Source: Paenibacillaceae bacterium GAS479
GTDB taxonomy: Bacteria > Bacillota > Bacilli > Paenibacillales > Paenibacillaceae
DNA: 64,000 nucleotides
Assembly: GCA_900105225.1 (NCBI GenBank)
Contig: LT629764.1
Location: 5,228,501 to 5,292,500 of the forward strand
Reading direction: 5' to 3'
The notes beneath the pieces are model-generated. The model did no database searches and was not told where the DNA came from. It saw only the letters and a list, made by a program, of their open reading frames with translations. A program made the position numbers and the translations under genes. This document shows, one piece after another, positions 1 to 8,083 of the stretch (the first letter of the stretch is position 1; each line of letters starts with the position of its first letter).

Positions 1-1188
1 CAAACGCCCGAAGGAGCGGCAGAATCCCGATACACGAACCATTTATTTCTGGAGCAAATTAAGTCATTTCAAGCTAATCTGCTATATGGAGAATTCACCG
101 CAAAAGAAAACACCGTTATTGATTACGTGGAAAATAATGTTCCCTACAAAATATTCGTAAATCAGCGGACGGACAGCTCGGGAGTTCCCTATTATCTGTT
201 TGCTATGACTTCCCTTCAGCCTGTAAACGAGGCCGCGGGAGTGATGCGCAATTATTACATCTATATCGCCATAGGCGCGTTGCTGTTTGTTGCCTTGGTT
301 TCCTTTTATTACGCACGGCGTATTGCTCGCCCATTGCTTCGCGTTAATGAAGTTACGCAGCGAATGGCCAGTCTGGATTTCTCCACTCGAATTTCGGTGA
401 CCACGGAAGATGAGATTGGCCAGTTGTCGCAAAACATCAACGGACTTTCAAACATGCTGCATGATCATATCACTCGGTTGGAACAGGATATTGAACAGGA
501 GAGACGGCTGGAGCAAACGAGGAAAGCGTTCATTGCCGATGTTTCCCATGAATTAAAAACACCGCTCAGCATCATGGAAAGCTGCCTTTACATTATGCAA
601 GACAAACCGGACAGCCCCAGACGGGACCACTACTTCTCGGCCATGAAAGATGAGGTCCAGAAGATGAACCTGTTGGTTGGCGACATGCTGGAGTTGGCGA
701 AGTACGAATCCGGCACGTACAAAATGGAGATGTCCTCCTTTCGAATCGATGCTTTGTTAGAGCGAGTATGTGACAAGCTGGCTTTGGACATAAACGGAAA
801 GCAGTTGCTTTTGCACACTCATTTTATTCCCCTTGAAGTTGTCGCCAACGCGCAGCGCATCGAACAAGTGATTGTAAATCTCCTCACCAATGCCATACGC
901 TACACGCCGGAAGGGGAGAACATTTTTGTCCGAATGACTGAGGAACCGGAGACGGTTGTCATAACGGTTGAAAATTACGGCGCCCACATCCCAGAAGATG
1001 GGATGAACAAAATTTGGGAACGCTTTTATCGAATCGATGAGTCCCGCCAACGCTCAACGGGTGGAACCGGCCTAGGTCTGGCGATATGCCGACAAATTTT
1101 CAACCTGCACGAGGCGCGATACGGAGCGGTCAATACCGAGAAGGGTGTACGATTCTATTTTGAATTAAGCAAAAAGCAAGAAGCGTAG
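1..1188 (+). CDS. Sensor histidine kinase, C-terminal part (5' end outside window)
   Basis: This is a membrane-bound sensor kinase of the OmpR-partner type. The frame is open from base 1, so the start lies upstream; the GTG at 127 is internal. Visible in order are the end of an extracytoplasmic sensor, one membrane segment around NYYIYIAIGALLF, a HAMP domain, a HisKA dimerisation box with VSHELKTPLSIME (His is the phosphorylation site), and a HATPase domain with NLLTNAIRYTP and GGTGLGLAI. It aligns over its whole visible length with the kinase at 19637-21538, including the pre-membrane segment (SFQANLLYGE against QFQANLLFDD), so the two are paralogues. The partner regulator should lie just upstream of the window. 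A terminator separates it from the envelope operon it probably controls. Confidence 0.93.
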   Translation, partial: QTPEGAAESRYTNHLFLEQIKSFQANLLYGEFTAKENTVIDYVENNVPYKIFVNQRTDSSGVPYYLFAMTSLQPVNEAAGVMRNYYIYIAIGALLFVALVSFYYARRIARPLLRVNEVTQRMASLDFSTRISVTTEDEIGQLSQNINGLSNMLHDHITRLEQDIEQERRLEQTRKAFIADVSHELKTPLSIMESCLYIMQDKPDSPRRDHYFSAMKDEVQKMNLLVGDMLELAKYESGTYKMEMSSFRIDALLERVCDKLALDINGKQLLLHTHFIPLEVVANAQRIEQVIVNLLTNAIRYTPEGENIFVRMTEEPETVVITVENYGAHIPEDGMNKIWERFYRIDESRQRSTGGTGLGLAICRQIFNLHEARYGAVNTEKGVRFYFELSKKQEA

Positions 1189-1213
1189 AACTTCATGTTC
1201 TGCGCTTTTTTTA
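1182..1213 (+). terminator. Intrinsic terminator after the sensor kinase
   Basis: Ten-base arms AGCGTAGAAC and GTTCTGCGCT (one mismatch) around a 5-base loop are followed by a run of T. The left arm overlaps the kinase stop codon. Confidence 0.75.
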
Positions 1214-1219
1214 TTTCAT

Positions 1220-1263
1220 CTGCATCTTGTCTGCACATGGTCTATATATCACCCCTGTAATAT
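1220..1263 (+). promoter_or_regulatory. Promoter with three 11-bp direct repeats, likely OmpR-type operator
   Basis: CTGCATCTTGT, CTGCACATGGT and CTATATATCAC follow one another with no gap (1220-1252). Five bases later comes a -10 like TAATAT (1258-1263), and no good -35 box is present. Tandem repeats with an 11-bp period that replace the -35 are typical of OmpR/PhoB-family activators. The same layout occurs at 21610-21664 behind the paralogous two-component system. Confidence 0.6.
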
Positions 1264-1292
1264 TCCTTTTGAAGGAACGAAAGGGGATAGAA

Positions 1293-1955
1293 ATGATGAA
1301 GAATAAAGGCTTGGCAATACTCGTTATCGCAATGGTGTTTTTGCTGGCGGCTTGTGGAAATCAAGGTAATGGTAGACAAACTGAAGCTACTTTGAAACCG
1401 ACGGCGACAAAGCCGCCTGTTAATTACAAAGAACTGTACCGGACAAGCGTGTTTCTCGGCGATTCCATTACAGAAGGACTGTCTTTTCACGATGTATTAA
1501 ACGAGGAAAACGTGCTCGCCGGTGCGGGGAAAACAGCTGAATTTACGTTAATGGAAAAAGATGTTGACAAGCTAACCGCTCGAAAGCCCAAGCAAATATT
1601 TATTATGTTAGGTTCAACGGATATCCTTTGGCCCACAGATAATCCGAAGGAATACTCGTTGAAGCAATATGAAAAACTTATCAACGCCATTAAGGATAAA
1701 CTTCCGAATTCGACCATTACGCTGCTGTCAGTGACGCCAGTGACGGCTGAAGCGGAGAAAACGGAACCGCGTTATCGAAATATCGCGGATTACAACGAAG
1801 GGCTCAAGGCACTTGCCGCGAAAAAGCAGGTGAATTATATCGATCTGACCTCTCTCGTTGCCGAACATACCGATTTGTACGACACCGACGGCATTCATTT
1901 TCAAGCTGCGTTTTATCCTTTTCTGCTCAGCCATTTGAATGGTCTTTCCAAATGA
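1293..1955 (+). CDS. SGNH/GDSL-type lipoprotein hydrolase
   Basis: This is a predicted surface-anchored esterase or acetyltransferase-type SGNH protein of 220 aa. A signal peptide ends in a lipobox, LLAAC. The block I motif FLGDSITEG holds the nucleophile Ser, LGSTDI resembles the block V Asn region, and DGIHF near the C-terminus supplies the Asp-His pair. ATG 1293 is chosen because AAGGGG lies 7 bases upstream and it gives a normal signal peptide; a longer in-frame start at 1227 has no ribosome site. It is the first gene of an operon with MBOAT, DHHW and DUF4358 proteins, so it probably adds or removes acyl groups on a cell-wall or secreted polymer. The substrate is not visible from sequence. 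Confidence 0.85.
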   Translation: MMKNKGLAILVIAMVFLLAACGNQGNGRQTEATLKPTATKPPVNYKELYRTSVFLGDSITEGLSFHDVLNEENVLAGAGKTAEFTLMEKDVDKLTARKPKQIFIMLGSTDILWPTDNPKEYSLKQYEKLINAIKDKLPNSTITLLSVTPVTAEAEKTEPRYRNIADYNEGLKALAAKKQVNYIDLTSLVAEHTDLYDTDGIHFQAAFYPFLLSHLNGLSK

Positions 1956-1984
1956 ACACGGGGCAATTGGGGAGGGAATAAACG

Positions 1985-3391
1985 TTGGTATTTAGCAGCC
2001 TGATTTTTCTGTTTCAATTTTTGCCAATCGTCTTGCTCCTGTACTACTTATCGCCCAAGCGGCTGCGGAACGCCGTTCTGCTTGTAGCAAGTGTTGTTTT
2101 CTACTCTTGGGGAGAGCCGCTGTATATCTTTTTGATGATTTTTGCCGCCGTTTTTGATTATGTCAACGGGCTTCTCATTCACCGCTTCAGGCATAAAAAG
2201 AAAATAGCCAGAATCGTTTTCCTCGTTTCTTTGGCCGGTAATTTGGGACTGCTCGGCTTTTTTAAATACGCCGGATTCATCGTCGACAATTTGAACCAAT
2301 TGTTTTCGCTGAACATGCAGGCTGCCGACCTTCCGCTGCCGATTGGTCTGTCCTTTTACACGTTCCAATCGTTGTCCTATATCATCGATATCTATCGCGG
2401 AAAACTGGAGCCGCAGCGGAATATCATCACTTTTGGGGCCTATGTAATGATGTTTCCTCAACTCGTTGCGGGACCAATCGTCAAGTACACGGACATCGCC
2501 CGGCAATTGATTTCCCGTACCTTAACGCTGCAGCGATTCGGTCAAGGAGCGGTATTATTCATACGCGGCTTGGCGAAAAAAATGCTGCTGGCCAACAATC
2601 TCGGCCTGTTATGGACAAGCGTGAAAGCAACGCCGTCGGAAGATATGACCGTTCTGGGCGCCTGGCTCGGCATCGCCGCATTTACGCTGCAAATTTACTT
2701 CGACTTCAGCGGTTACTCGGACATGGCGCGCGGCTTGGCCAAAATGTTAGGTTTCCATATGAAGATCAATTTCAATTACCCTTACATCTCTCGCAGTGTG
2801 ACGGAATTCTGGCGGCGCTGGCATATGTCGCTCGGCGCCTGGTTCCGCGAATATGTCTATATTCCGCTCGGCGGCAACCGGGTTGGGATGGGCAATCAGC
2901 TGCGGAATTTGTTCATTGTTTGGTTTTTAACAGGCTTATGGCATGGGGCCAGTTGGAATTTTGTCGTTTGGGGATTGTATTTTGGACTGCTTGTGACGTT
3001 TGAGAAGCTGTTTCTGCTGAAATGGCTGCAGCGTTTGCCGCGTCCTGCAGCCCATCTGTATTTGCTAGTGGCTGTCGCGATCGGCTGGGTGTTTTTTGAA
3101 TTCGAGGGGATGGGAACAGCTTGGGCGTTTATCGGCAGTATGGCCGGTTTTGCCGCGAACGGATGGGCGAACGGGCAGGCGTTGTACGACCTGTCGACAT
3201 ATGGCCTTATGCTGGCGCTGTCTGCCCTGTGCGCAACACCGTTCCCACGCAAATGGCTATTGCGGTTTACCTTCAAGCATCGCCTCATAGGGAAGGTTGC
3301 CGTCCCAGCTCTTTACTTGATTGCTCTGGTTCTATCGACGGCTTATCTGGTCGCGCAAACCTATAATCCGTTTTTATATTTCCGATTCTGA
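1985..3391 (+). CDS. MBOAT family O-acyltransferase (AlgI/DltB-like)
   Basis: This is a polytopic membrane acyltransferase of 468 aa, the family's normal length. Many hydrophobic helices are evident, with family motifs SFYTFQSLSYIID, FPQLVAGPI, YFDFSGYSDMA, FWRRWHMSLG and GLWHGASWNF, whose His is the conserved catalytic residue. It should move an acyl group across the membrane for polymer O-acylation, working with the DHHW protein that follows. The TTG start is supported by GGGGAGGG eight bases upstream; no ATG fits. Its stop lies 16 bases before the next start. AlgI-type alginate, DltB-type and PatA-type peptidoglycan acylation are all possible; the neighbours favour a polysaccharide or peptidoglycan. 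Confidence 0.93.
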   Translation: MVFSSLIFLFQFLPIVLLLYYLSPKRLRNAVLLVASVVFYSWGEPLYIFLMIFAAVFDYVNGLLIHRFRHKKKIARIVFLVSLAGNLGLLGFFKYAGFIVDNLNQLFSLNMQAADLPLPIGLSFYTFQSLSYIIDIYRGKLEPQRNIITFGAYVMMFPQLVAGPIVKYTDIARQLISRTLTLQRFGQGAVLFIRGLAKKMLLANNLGLLWTSVKATPSEDMTVLGAWLGIAAFTLQIYFDFSGYSDMARGLAKMLGFHMKINFNYPYISRSVTEFWRRWHMSLGAWFREYVYIPLGGNRVGMGNQLRNLFIVWFLTGLWHGASWNFVVWGLYFGLLVTFEKLFLLKWLQRLPRPAAHLYLLVAVAIGWVFFEFEGMGTAWAFIGSMAGFAANGWANGQALYDLSTYGLMLALSALCATPFPRKWLLRFTFKHRLIGKVAVPALYLIALVLSTAYLVAQTYNPFLYFRF

Positions 3392-3407
3392 GGGGGATGA
3401 AACTTCG

Positions 3408-4553
3408 ATGAGACGCATGGTTAATTCAAATTCCCTTATCGGATTGCTGCTGCTCTTCTATATCGGCGCGATGGCTCTGGTGAACGTATTGACGCCGGAT
3501 AAATCCTTTTCGGATACGGAAAACAGGGTACTGGAAGAGAGGCCTGACTTTTCACTGCGAACTTTGGTTTCAGGGCAATTCACTTCCGACTACGAACGCT
3601 CTGCGTCGGACCAGGTTGCTCTCAGAAACGTCTGGGTGGGGATGAAGACCGATGCAGACCGCGCTATGGGAAAAAAAGAAAGCAATGGCGTTTTTCTTGG
3701 TAAGGACGGTTATCTGATGGAGCGCTATACTTCGCCGTCAGATACTGAGCTGGAAGAAAGGGCGCGGGCGATTCGAACCTTTGACGGGGCTACGCCCCAT
3801 CTTCGCAAAGTGATTATGCTCGTGCCGACCGCCGCCGCGCTGTTCCCTGACAAGCTGCCAGCTTACGCTCCCGTCGACGACCAGCTCGCCGATCTGAAGC
3901 GGATAAATGAGCTGCTGCCGCCAGGCATCCAGGTTGCCAATGCTTACTCCGCACTGAATGCCGAGCGGGATCAGTCTCTCTTTTATAAGACCGACCATCA
4001 CTGGACAACAAAAGGCGCTTATTACAGCTACCGCGAGCTTGGCGACCATTTGGGAATCGTTCCGCAGGAAGAGAGCTCGTTCCGCATCGATTTGGCCACC
4101 GATGAATTTTACGGATCACTGTATTCCAAAAGCGGGTTCCGTCGCCTTAAACCTGACGAAATCAGTATTTATAGGCCAAGACAGGAGGGCCCATTGAAGG
4201 TTTCGTATGAGGAAGAAGGTCGTGTGACGGACACCTTGTATGAAACGGACAGGCTCAAAGAGAAGGATAAATATGCTGTGTTTTTGGGTGGCAATCACGC
4301 CTTGATTCGGATCGTGACGGATGGTCCGTCAGAGAAAAAGCTGCTGGTTGTCAAGGACTCGTATGCCAACAGTCTAATTCCTTTCTTAACAAAGCATTAT
4401 GGTGAAATCGACGTCGTTGATCTCCGTTATTATACCGGGTCACTTCCGGACCTTGCACAAGAGCGTGAATATCAGGACATGTTGATCCTGTACAATATCA
4501 AAACCTTCTTTGAAGACCCATCAATTCTTAATTTATCGGAGGAATCTTCATGA
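3408..4553 (+). CDS. DHHW family protein (AlgJ/AlgX-like acetylation partner)
   Basis: This 381-aa protein is anchored by an N-terminal hydrophobic segment (LIGLLLLFYIGAMALV) and is otherwise extracytoplasmic. The name-giving motif DHHWTTKGAYY is present, a variant SGNH-hydrolase active site, with VVKDSYANSL near the end as the usual nucleophile-bearing block. Members act with an MBOAT protein to transfer acyl groups onto exported polymers. The start at 3408 follows AGGGGGA; the longer open frame would run back into the MBOAT gene. It ends in a 4-base overlap (ATGA) with the DUF4358 gene, indicating translational coupling. Confidence 0.9.
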   Translation: MRRMVNSNSLIGLLLLFYIGAMALVNVLTPDKSFSDTENRVLEERPDFSLRTLVSGQFTSDYERSASDQVALRNVWVGMKTDADRAMGKKESNGVFLGKDGYLMERYTSPSDTELEERARAIRTFDGATPHLRKVIMLVPTAAALFPDKLPAYAPVDDQLADLKRINELLPPGIQVANAYSALNAERDQSLFYKTDHHWTTKGAYYSYRELGDHLGIVPQEESSFRIDLATDEFYGSLYSKSGFRRLKPDEISIYRPRQEGPLKVSYEEEGRVTDTLYETDRLKEKDKYAVFLGGNHALIRIVTDGPSEKKLLVVKDSYANSLIPFLTKHYGEIDVVDLRYYTGSLPDLAQEREYQDMLILYNIKTFFEDPSILNLSEESS

Positions 4554-5023
4554 TAAAACGAAGCATGTTCATGCTTGCACTAGTAATTGTCATCGGCCTT
4601 TTAAGCGCCTGCTCCGGCAATGCCGGGACAGGCAAAGTCCCGACTGTGGCAGGGCTCACGGAACGTATGGAGAAAGCGGTGGATTTAAGCGTGATGAAGC
4701 AACAGGATGCGGATAAACTGCGGAAATTATACGGTATAGAGGCTGACGTTATAGAGGATTTTGTGCTGTATACTGCGACATCCAATGTGAAAGCAGATGA
4801 GCTGGCTATCATCAAAGTCAAAAATGCAAGCGAAACCGCAAGCGTAATGGAACAAATTAAACAAAGAATTCAAGCGCAAACCGTTAAATTTAAAGACTAT
4901 CGGCCCAAAGAGTATTACCTGATTGAAAAACATGTGCTCCGATCCAAAGGGCCGTTTGTTCTCTTTACGGTTTCTGAGAATGTAGACCGTATTGAAGAAG
5001 CATTTGACGCTGCTTGGAAATAG
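4550..5023 (+). CDS. DUF4358 family lipoprotein
   Basis: A 157-aa lipoprotein with signal peptide and lipobox LLSAC. The remaining domain resembles DUF4358, a family repeatedly found beside MBOAT/DHHW acylation genes in Bacillota; it has no known biochemical role. The recognisable part includes YGIEADVIEDFVLYTATSN and ADELAIIKVK. It overlaps the DHHW gene by 4 bases, so it is probably made in fixed ratio with it, and it may help assemble the acylation machinery outside the membrane (inference). Confidence 0.8.
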   Translation: MIKRSMFMLALVIVIGLLSACSGNAGTGKVPTVAGLTERMEKAVDLSVMKQQDADKLRKLYGIEADVIEDFVLYTATSNVKADELAIIKVKNASETASVMEQIKQRIQAQTVKFKDYRPKEYYLIEKHVLRSKGPFVLFTVSENVDRIEEAFDAAWK

Positions 5024-5056
5024 GCGTGTTAATAATCAAACGTTTAAGGAGGAGTC

Positions 5057-6442
5057 ATGGTCCGTCATAGAGTACGTAAACGCGGTAAGTATATTAACAC
5101 GGCATCTGCTTTAGTGCTGTTATTGCTCTCCATCATCATGATAGTACTCGTAATTCGGAGTGTAGGCTCTTTCACTGATCCCCTTGCTCCCGTGTCCAAA
5201 TCTAATTCGACCGTTCCTGTGAAATTCAGAATCGTAATCGATGCGGGACATGGCGGTAAAGATCCGGGAGCAACGGGAGCAAGCGGAGCCTACGAAAAAG
5301 AATCCAACCTGTCTTTAGCTCATCAGGTCAATGAAATACTGGATCAGGATCCTATGTTTGAAATCAAACTGACCCGAACGGATGACCAATTTATTGAGTT
5401 GGAGGAACGGGCCGAGCTGGCAAATGAATGGAAAGCAGACGCCATTATCTCACTTCATGGCAATACGTATGAGGATGAAAATGTTTCTGGAACAGAAACA
5501 ATATATTATAAGGAAGATAGCATAGCTCTTGCTCGAGCGCTTCAGAATCAAGTTTCAGAGGCATTGGGAACTCGAGATCGCGGTGTGAAGCAGGAACAGT
5601 ATATTATTTTATCAACGGCACAAGTACCAGCGGTTATCGTGGAATCGGGATATATAACTAATCCGAGTGAGGAAGAAATGCTGTTAAGCAGCAAGGGGCA
5701 GGAGACGGTCGCCAAAGCCATCCATAAAGCGTTGAAGAAGTATTTTAATGGAAAACAGCCTTCTCATCAAACTATGTCATCCCCGGATAACGAAGATCAG
5801 CAAATGATCGAGAAAACCATTTATTATAATGGGTCTGACAAAGATGAGAAGCAGGTCGCTCTAACCTTTGACGATGGCCCGGATCGGATCGTAACTCCGA
5901 AAATCCTGAAAATTTTGAAAGAGCATGACGTTAAAGCGACTTTTTTCCTGTTAGGGAACAAAGCCGAAGCCAATCCCGATATCGTGAAGCTTATTGCTGA
6001 GGATGGACATATAATCGGCAACCATTCTTGGTCTCATCCAGACTTTAAGAACCTCTCTGCAGTAGAAATGAAACAGGAAATTGAAAATACACAAACGCTG
6101 ATTGAAGAGATCGTTGGCTATCGTCCGACTTTGTTTCGTCCTCCTTACGGCTCGCTGGGCAAAGATAAACTGGAGCAAATTCACGAAATGAATTTGGCAG
6201 TCGTCAATTGGTCCGTAGATACCACAGACTGGTCAGGAACACCATCAGAGGATATATTGGAGCTGGTTCGTCAGCAATTATTTCCCGGAGGAATCATTCT
6301 CCAGCATACCGCCAATGGAAAAAATCAGCTTGCAAATACAATTGAAGCCTTGGAGAAAATGATTCCTGAACTGAAAGATAAGGGCTACTCCTACGTGACG
6401 ATTCCGGATTTATTGCAAATCCCTGCTTATCAATCTGAATAA
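5057..6442 (+). CDS. Bifunctional N-acetylmuramoyl-L-alanine amidase / polysaccharide deacetylase fusion
   Basis: This 461-aa protein has one N-terminal membrane anchor (about 15-36) and two extracellular catalytic domains. Residues about 57-230 are an Amidase_3 domain: zinc ligands H65 (DAGHGG), E80 (YEKE) and H134 (SLHGN), and catalytic Glu in VESGYITN. Residues about 265-455 are a NodB deacetylase: TFDDGPD at 270-276 (D272, D273), metal His at 323 and 327 (GNHSWSH), RPPYGS, and a late His in ILQHT. It should cleave the peptide from MurNAc and remove an acetyl group from a wall glycan. AAGGAGGAG precedes the start, 33 bases after the DUF4358 gene, so it closes the operon. The two activities are usually on separate proteins. 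Confidence 0.92.
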   Translation: MVRHRVRKRGKYINTASALVLLLLSIIMIVLVIRSVGSFTDPLAPVSKSNSTVPVKFRIVIDAGHGGKDPGATGASGAYEKESNLSLAHQVNEILDQDPMFEIKLTRTDDQFIELEERAELANEWKADAIISLHGNTYEDENVSGTETIYYKEDSIALARALQNQVSEALGTRDRGVKQEQYIILSTAQVPAVIVESGYITNPSEEEMLLSSKGQETVAKAIHKALKKYFNGKQPSHQTMSSPDNEDQQMIEKTIYYNGSDKDEKQVALTFDDGPDRIVTPKILKILKEHDVKATFFLLGNKAEANPDIVKLIAEDGHIIGNHSWSHPDFKNLSAVEMKQEIENTQTLIEEIVGYRPTLFRPPYGSLGKDKLEQIHEMNLAVVNWSVDTTDWSGTPSEDILELVRQQLFPGGIILQHTANGKNQLANTIEALEKMIPELKDKGYSYVTIPDLLQIPAYQSE

Positions 6443-6493
6443 CGAATGAGACGGAGACTTGCGGATTTTGACGCCACTGATTAGCCCTTTTTC

Positions 6494-6528
6494 AGACAGC
6501 TGCGGACTAAGCCCAGCTGTCTATTTTA
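6494..6528 (+). terminator. Probable terminator after the envelope operon
   Basis: Perfect 9-base arms AGACAGCTG and CAGCTGTCT with an 11-base loop, followed by ATTTTAAT. The T run is weak. Confidence 0.5.
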
Positions 6529-6584
6529 ATTCGAGTAGAGAATCGACCACTGAAATTTTCGCTATTTGGGAGTATGATAGTTAG

Positions 6585-7000
6585 GAAAAGTATAAGGAAA
6601 TCGAAACGATTGTTAGAGGGGATAGTGAACACCGGAGTCGAATAAATAAGTGGTACGAAGAAAATGGTGGTAAAGAACATATATATAAGCAGACTGTATT
6701 AGAGGTTAAAAACGAGGAGATTTATTCAACTTTAACAAAGAATGAACTCAAAAATCATGATTTGCAATTTTGGATAAAGAACTGAGGTATGGCAGTGTGA
6801 CACTACATCTGATCTTTCTGGGAGTTGTCTTTTTGGTCTTGGCTCACCTTATCGCAGTCCAGAAAAAAACTAGCGCCTTGCAATGATTATAGACCGGATC
6901 AATAGACAGCCCTGATGCGGAAGTCGTACTACCGATCTCAATAGTAGGGTTCGTTATTCTGCTCGGTTATGTAAATACGAGAATGATTGACAGATAATTA
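6585..7000 (+). pseudogene. Degraded gene remnants, family not recognised
   Basis: The 690 bases between 6442 and 7133 hold no intact gene but do hold protein-like pieces. From 6585 to 6785 a 66-codon frame without ATG reads a hydrophilic stretch (IVRGDSEHRSRINKWYEENG) and stops. From 6797 to 6886 a GTG frame gives a single hydrophobic helix (LIFLGVVFLVLAHLIAV). Around 6919-7000 another frame gives a helix (VVLPISIVGFVILLGY) ending in TAA. The order soluble piece then two helices suggests one decayed membrane-protein gene or a small operon. I cannot name the family. Confidence 0.35.
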
Positions 7001-7132
7001 GTAAGCCTTATTCATATCATAGAGAATATAAAAGTGGAGCCGATTGGCTTCACTTTTTCAAATTCAGTGTCATTCCTTCATGCATAGATTTCCGTCCTTT
7101 TTTCAGAGAAAACAAATGGAAGGAGAGCTCTC

Positions 7133-8083
7133 ATGCCAATCATTGAGATTGAACATTTGACTAAGGATTATGGTCATAATCGAGGAATATTTGATGTTTC
7201 TTTCAGCGTCCAAGAAGGGGAAGTGTATGGGTTTTTAGGACCGAACGGAGCGGGCAAAACATCTACTATCCGTCATATCATGGGTTTTTCCCGTCCGCAG
7301 AAAGGGCGCACCTTAGTGCATGGCCTCAATAGCTGGGAGCACGCGAGTGAGATCCAAAGGGAACTAGGTTATTTGCCAGGTGAAATCGCATTGCCTGAGT
7401 CGCTGACTGGGACCGAGTTTATTAAAATGATGGCGGATTTACGCGGGATTAAGGATATGAAACATACCCAATCTCTGATAAATAAGTTTGAGCTCGATCC
7501 AAGGGGCAGCTTGAAGCGAATGTCACTAGGCATGAAGCGGAAGCTCGCGATCGTAACAGCATTCATGCATGACCCCGCCATACTTGTGCTTGATGAACCG
7601 ACAAGCGGTCTTGACCCCATTATGCAAACCTTCTTTATTGAGTTCATAAAGGAAGAGAAGAAGCGGGGCAAAACCATCTTGATCTCGAGTCATATTTTTT
7701 CCGAAATTGATGCAACTTGCGACAAGATATCGATCATCAAGGAAGGCCGGCTAATTTCGTCTTTCGTCGCAGATGATTTACGTCATAACAAAAGCAAAAC
7801 ATACGAAATTGAATTTAAAACCGAAGAGGCGTTCACTCGGTACGGAGTAGAAGTGAAGTCGATTCCACAAATTGAAGTCCTAACTTTGACGCCTCACAAG
7901 CTGCAGACCACCTTGCGAATCAATGATGCGGATATAAACAGCTTAATCTCCTGCCTTGCCGACTATGAGGTAAAGTTCTTTTCGGAGATCAAGTTCACTC
8001 TTGAGGATTATTTCATGAAGTTCTATGACCGCAACTCGAACGACACAGGGGGTGCCATTCCGGATGTCTTACATCGAAATTAA
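7133..8083 (+). CDS. ABC transporter ATP-binding protein (first of a tandem pair)
   Basis: This 316-aa ATPase energises the ABC-2 permease encoded at 8959. Walker A is GPNGAGKTS, the signature is LKRMSLGMKRKLA, Walker B is ILVLDEPTSGLD and the H-loop is SSHIF. A roughly 90-residue C-terminal extension follows the ATPase core, as in BcrA/YxlF-like proteins. It is about half identical by eye to the next gene and ends with the same type of C-terminal motif (FTLEDYFMKFY here, YTLEDYFKGIY there), so the pair came from tandem duplication and may form an ATPase heterodimer. AAGGAG precedes the ATG. Substrate unknown. Confidence 0.92.
   Translation: MPIIEIEHLTKDYGHNRGIFDVSFSVQEGEVYGFLGPNGAGKTSTIRHIMGFSRPQKGRTLVHGLNSWEHASEIQRELGYLPGEIALPESLTGTEFIKMMADLRGIKDMKHTQSLINKFELDPRGSLKRMSLGMKRKLAIVTAFMHDPAILVLDEPTSGLDPIMQTFFIEFIKEEKKRGKTILISSHIFSEIDATCDKISIIKEGRLISSFVADDLRHNKSKTYEIEFKTEEAFTRYGVEVKSIPQIEVLTLTPHKLQTTLRINDADINSLISCLADYEVKFFSEIKFTLEDYFMKFYDRNSNDTGGAIPDVLHRN

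Noticed and set aside
1227-1292. Longer N-terminus of the SGNH lipoprotein
   Set aside because: It has no ribosome site, overlaps the proposed promoter and operator, and would bury the signal peptide.
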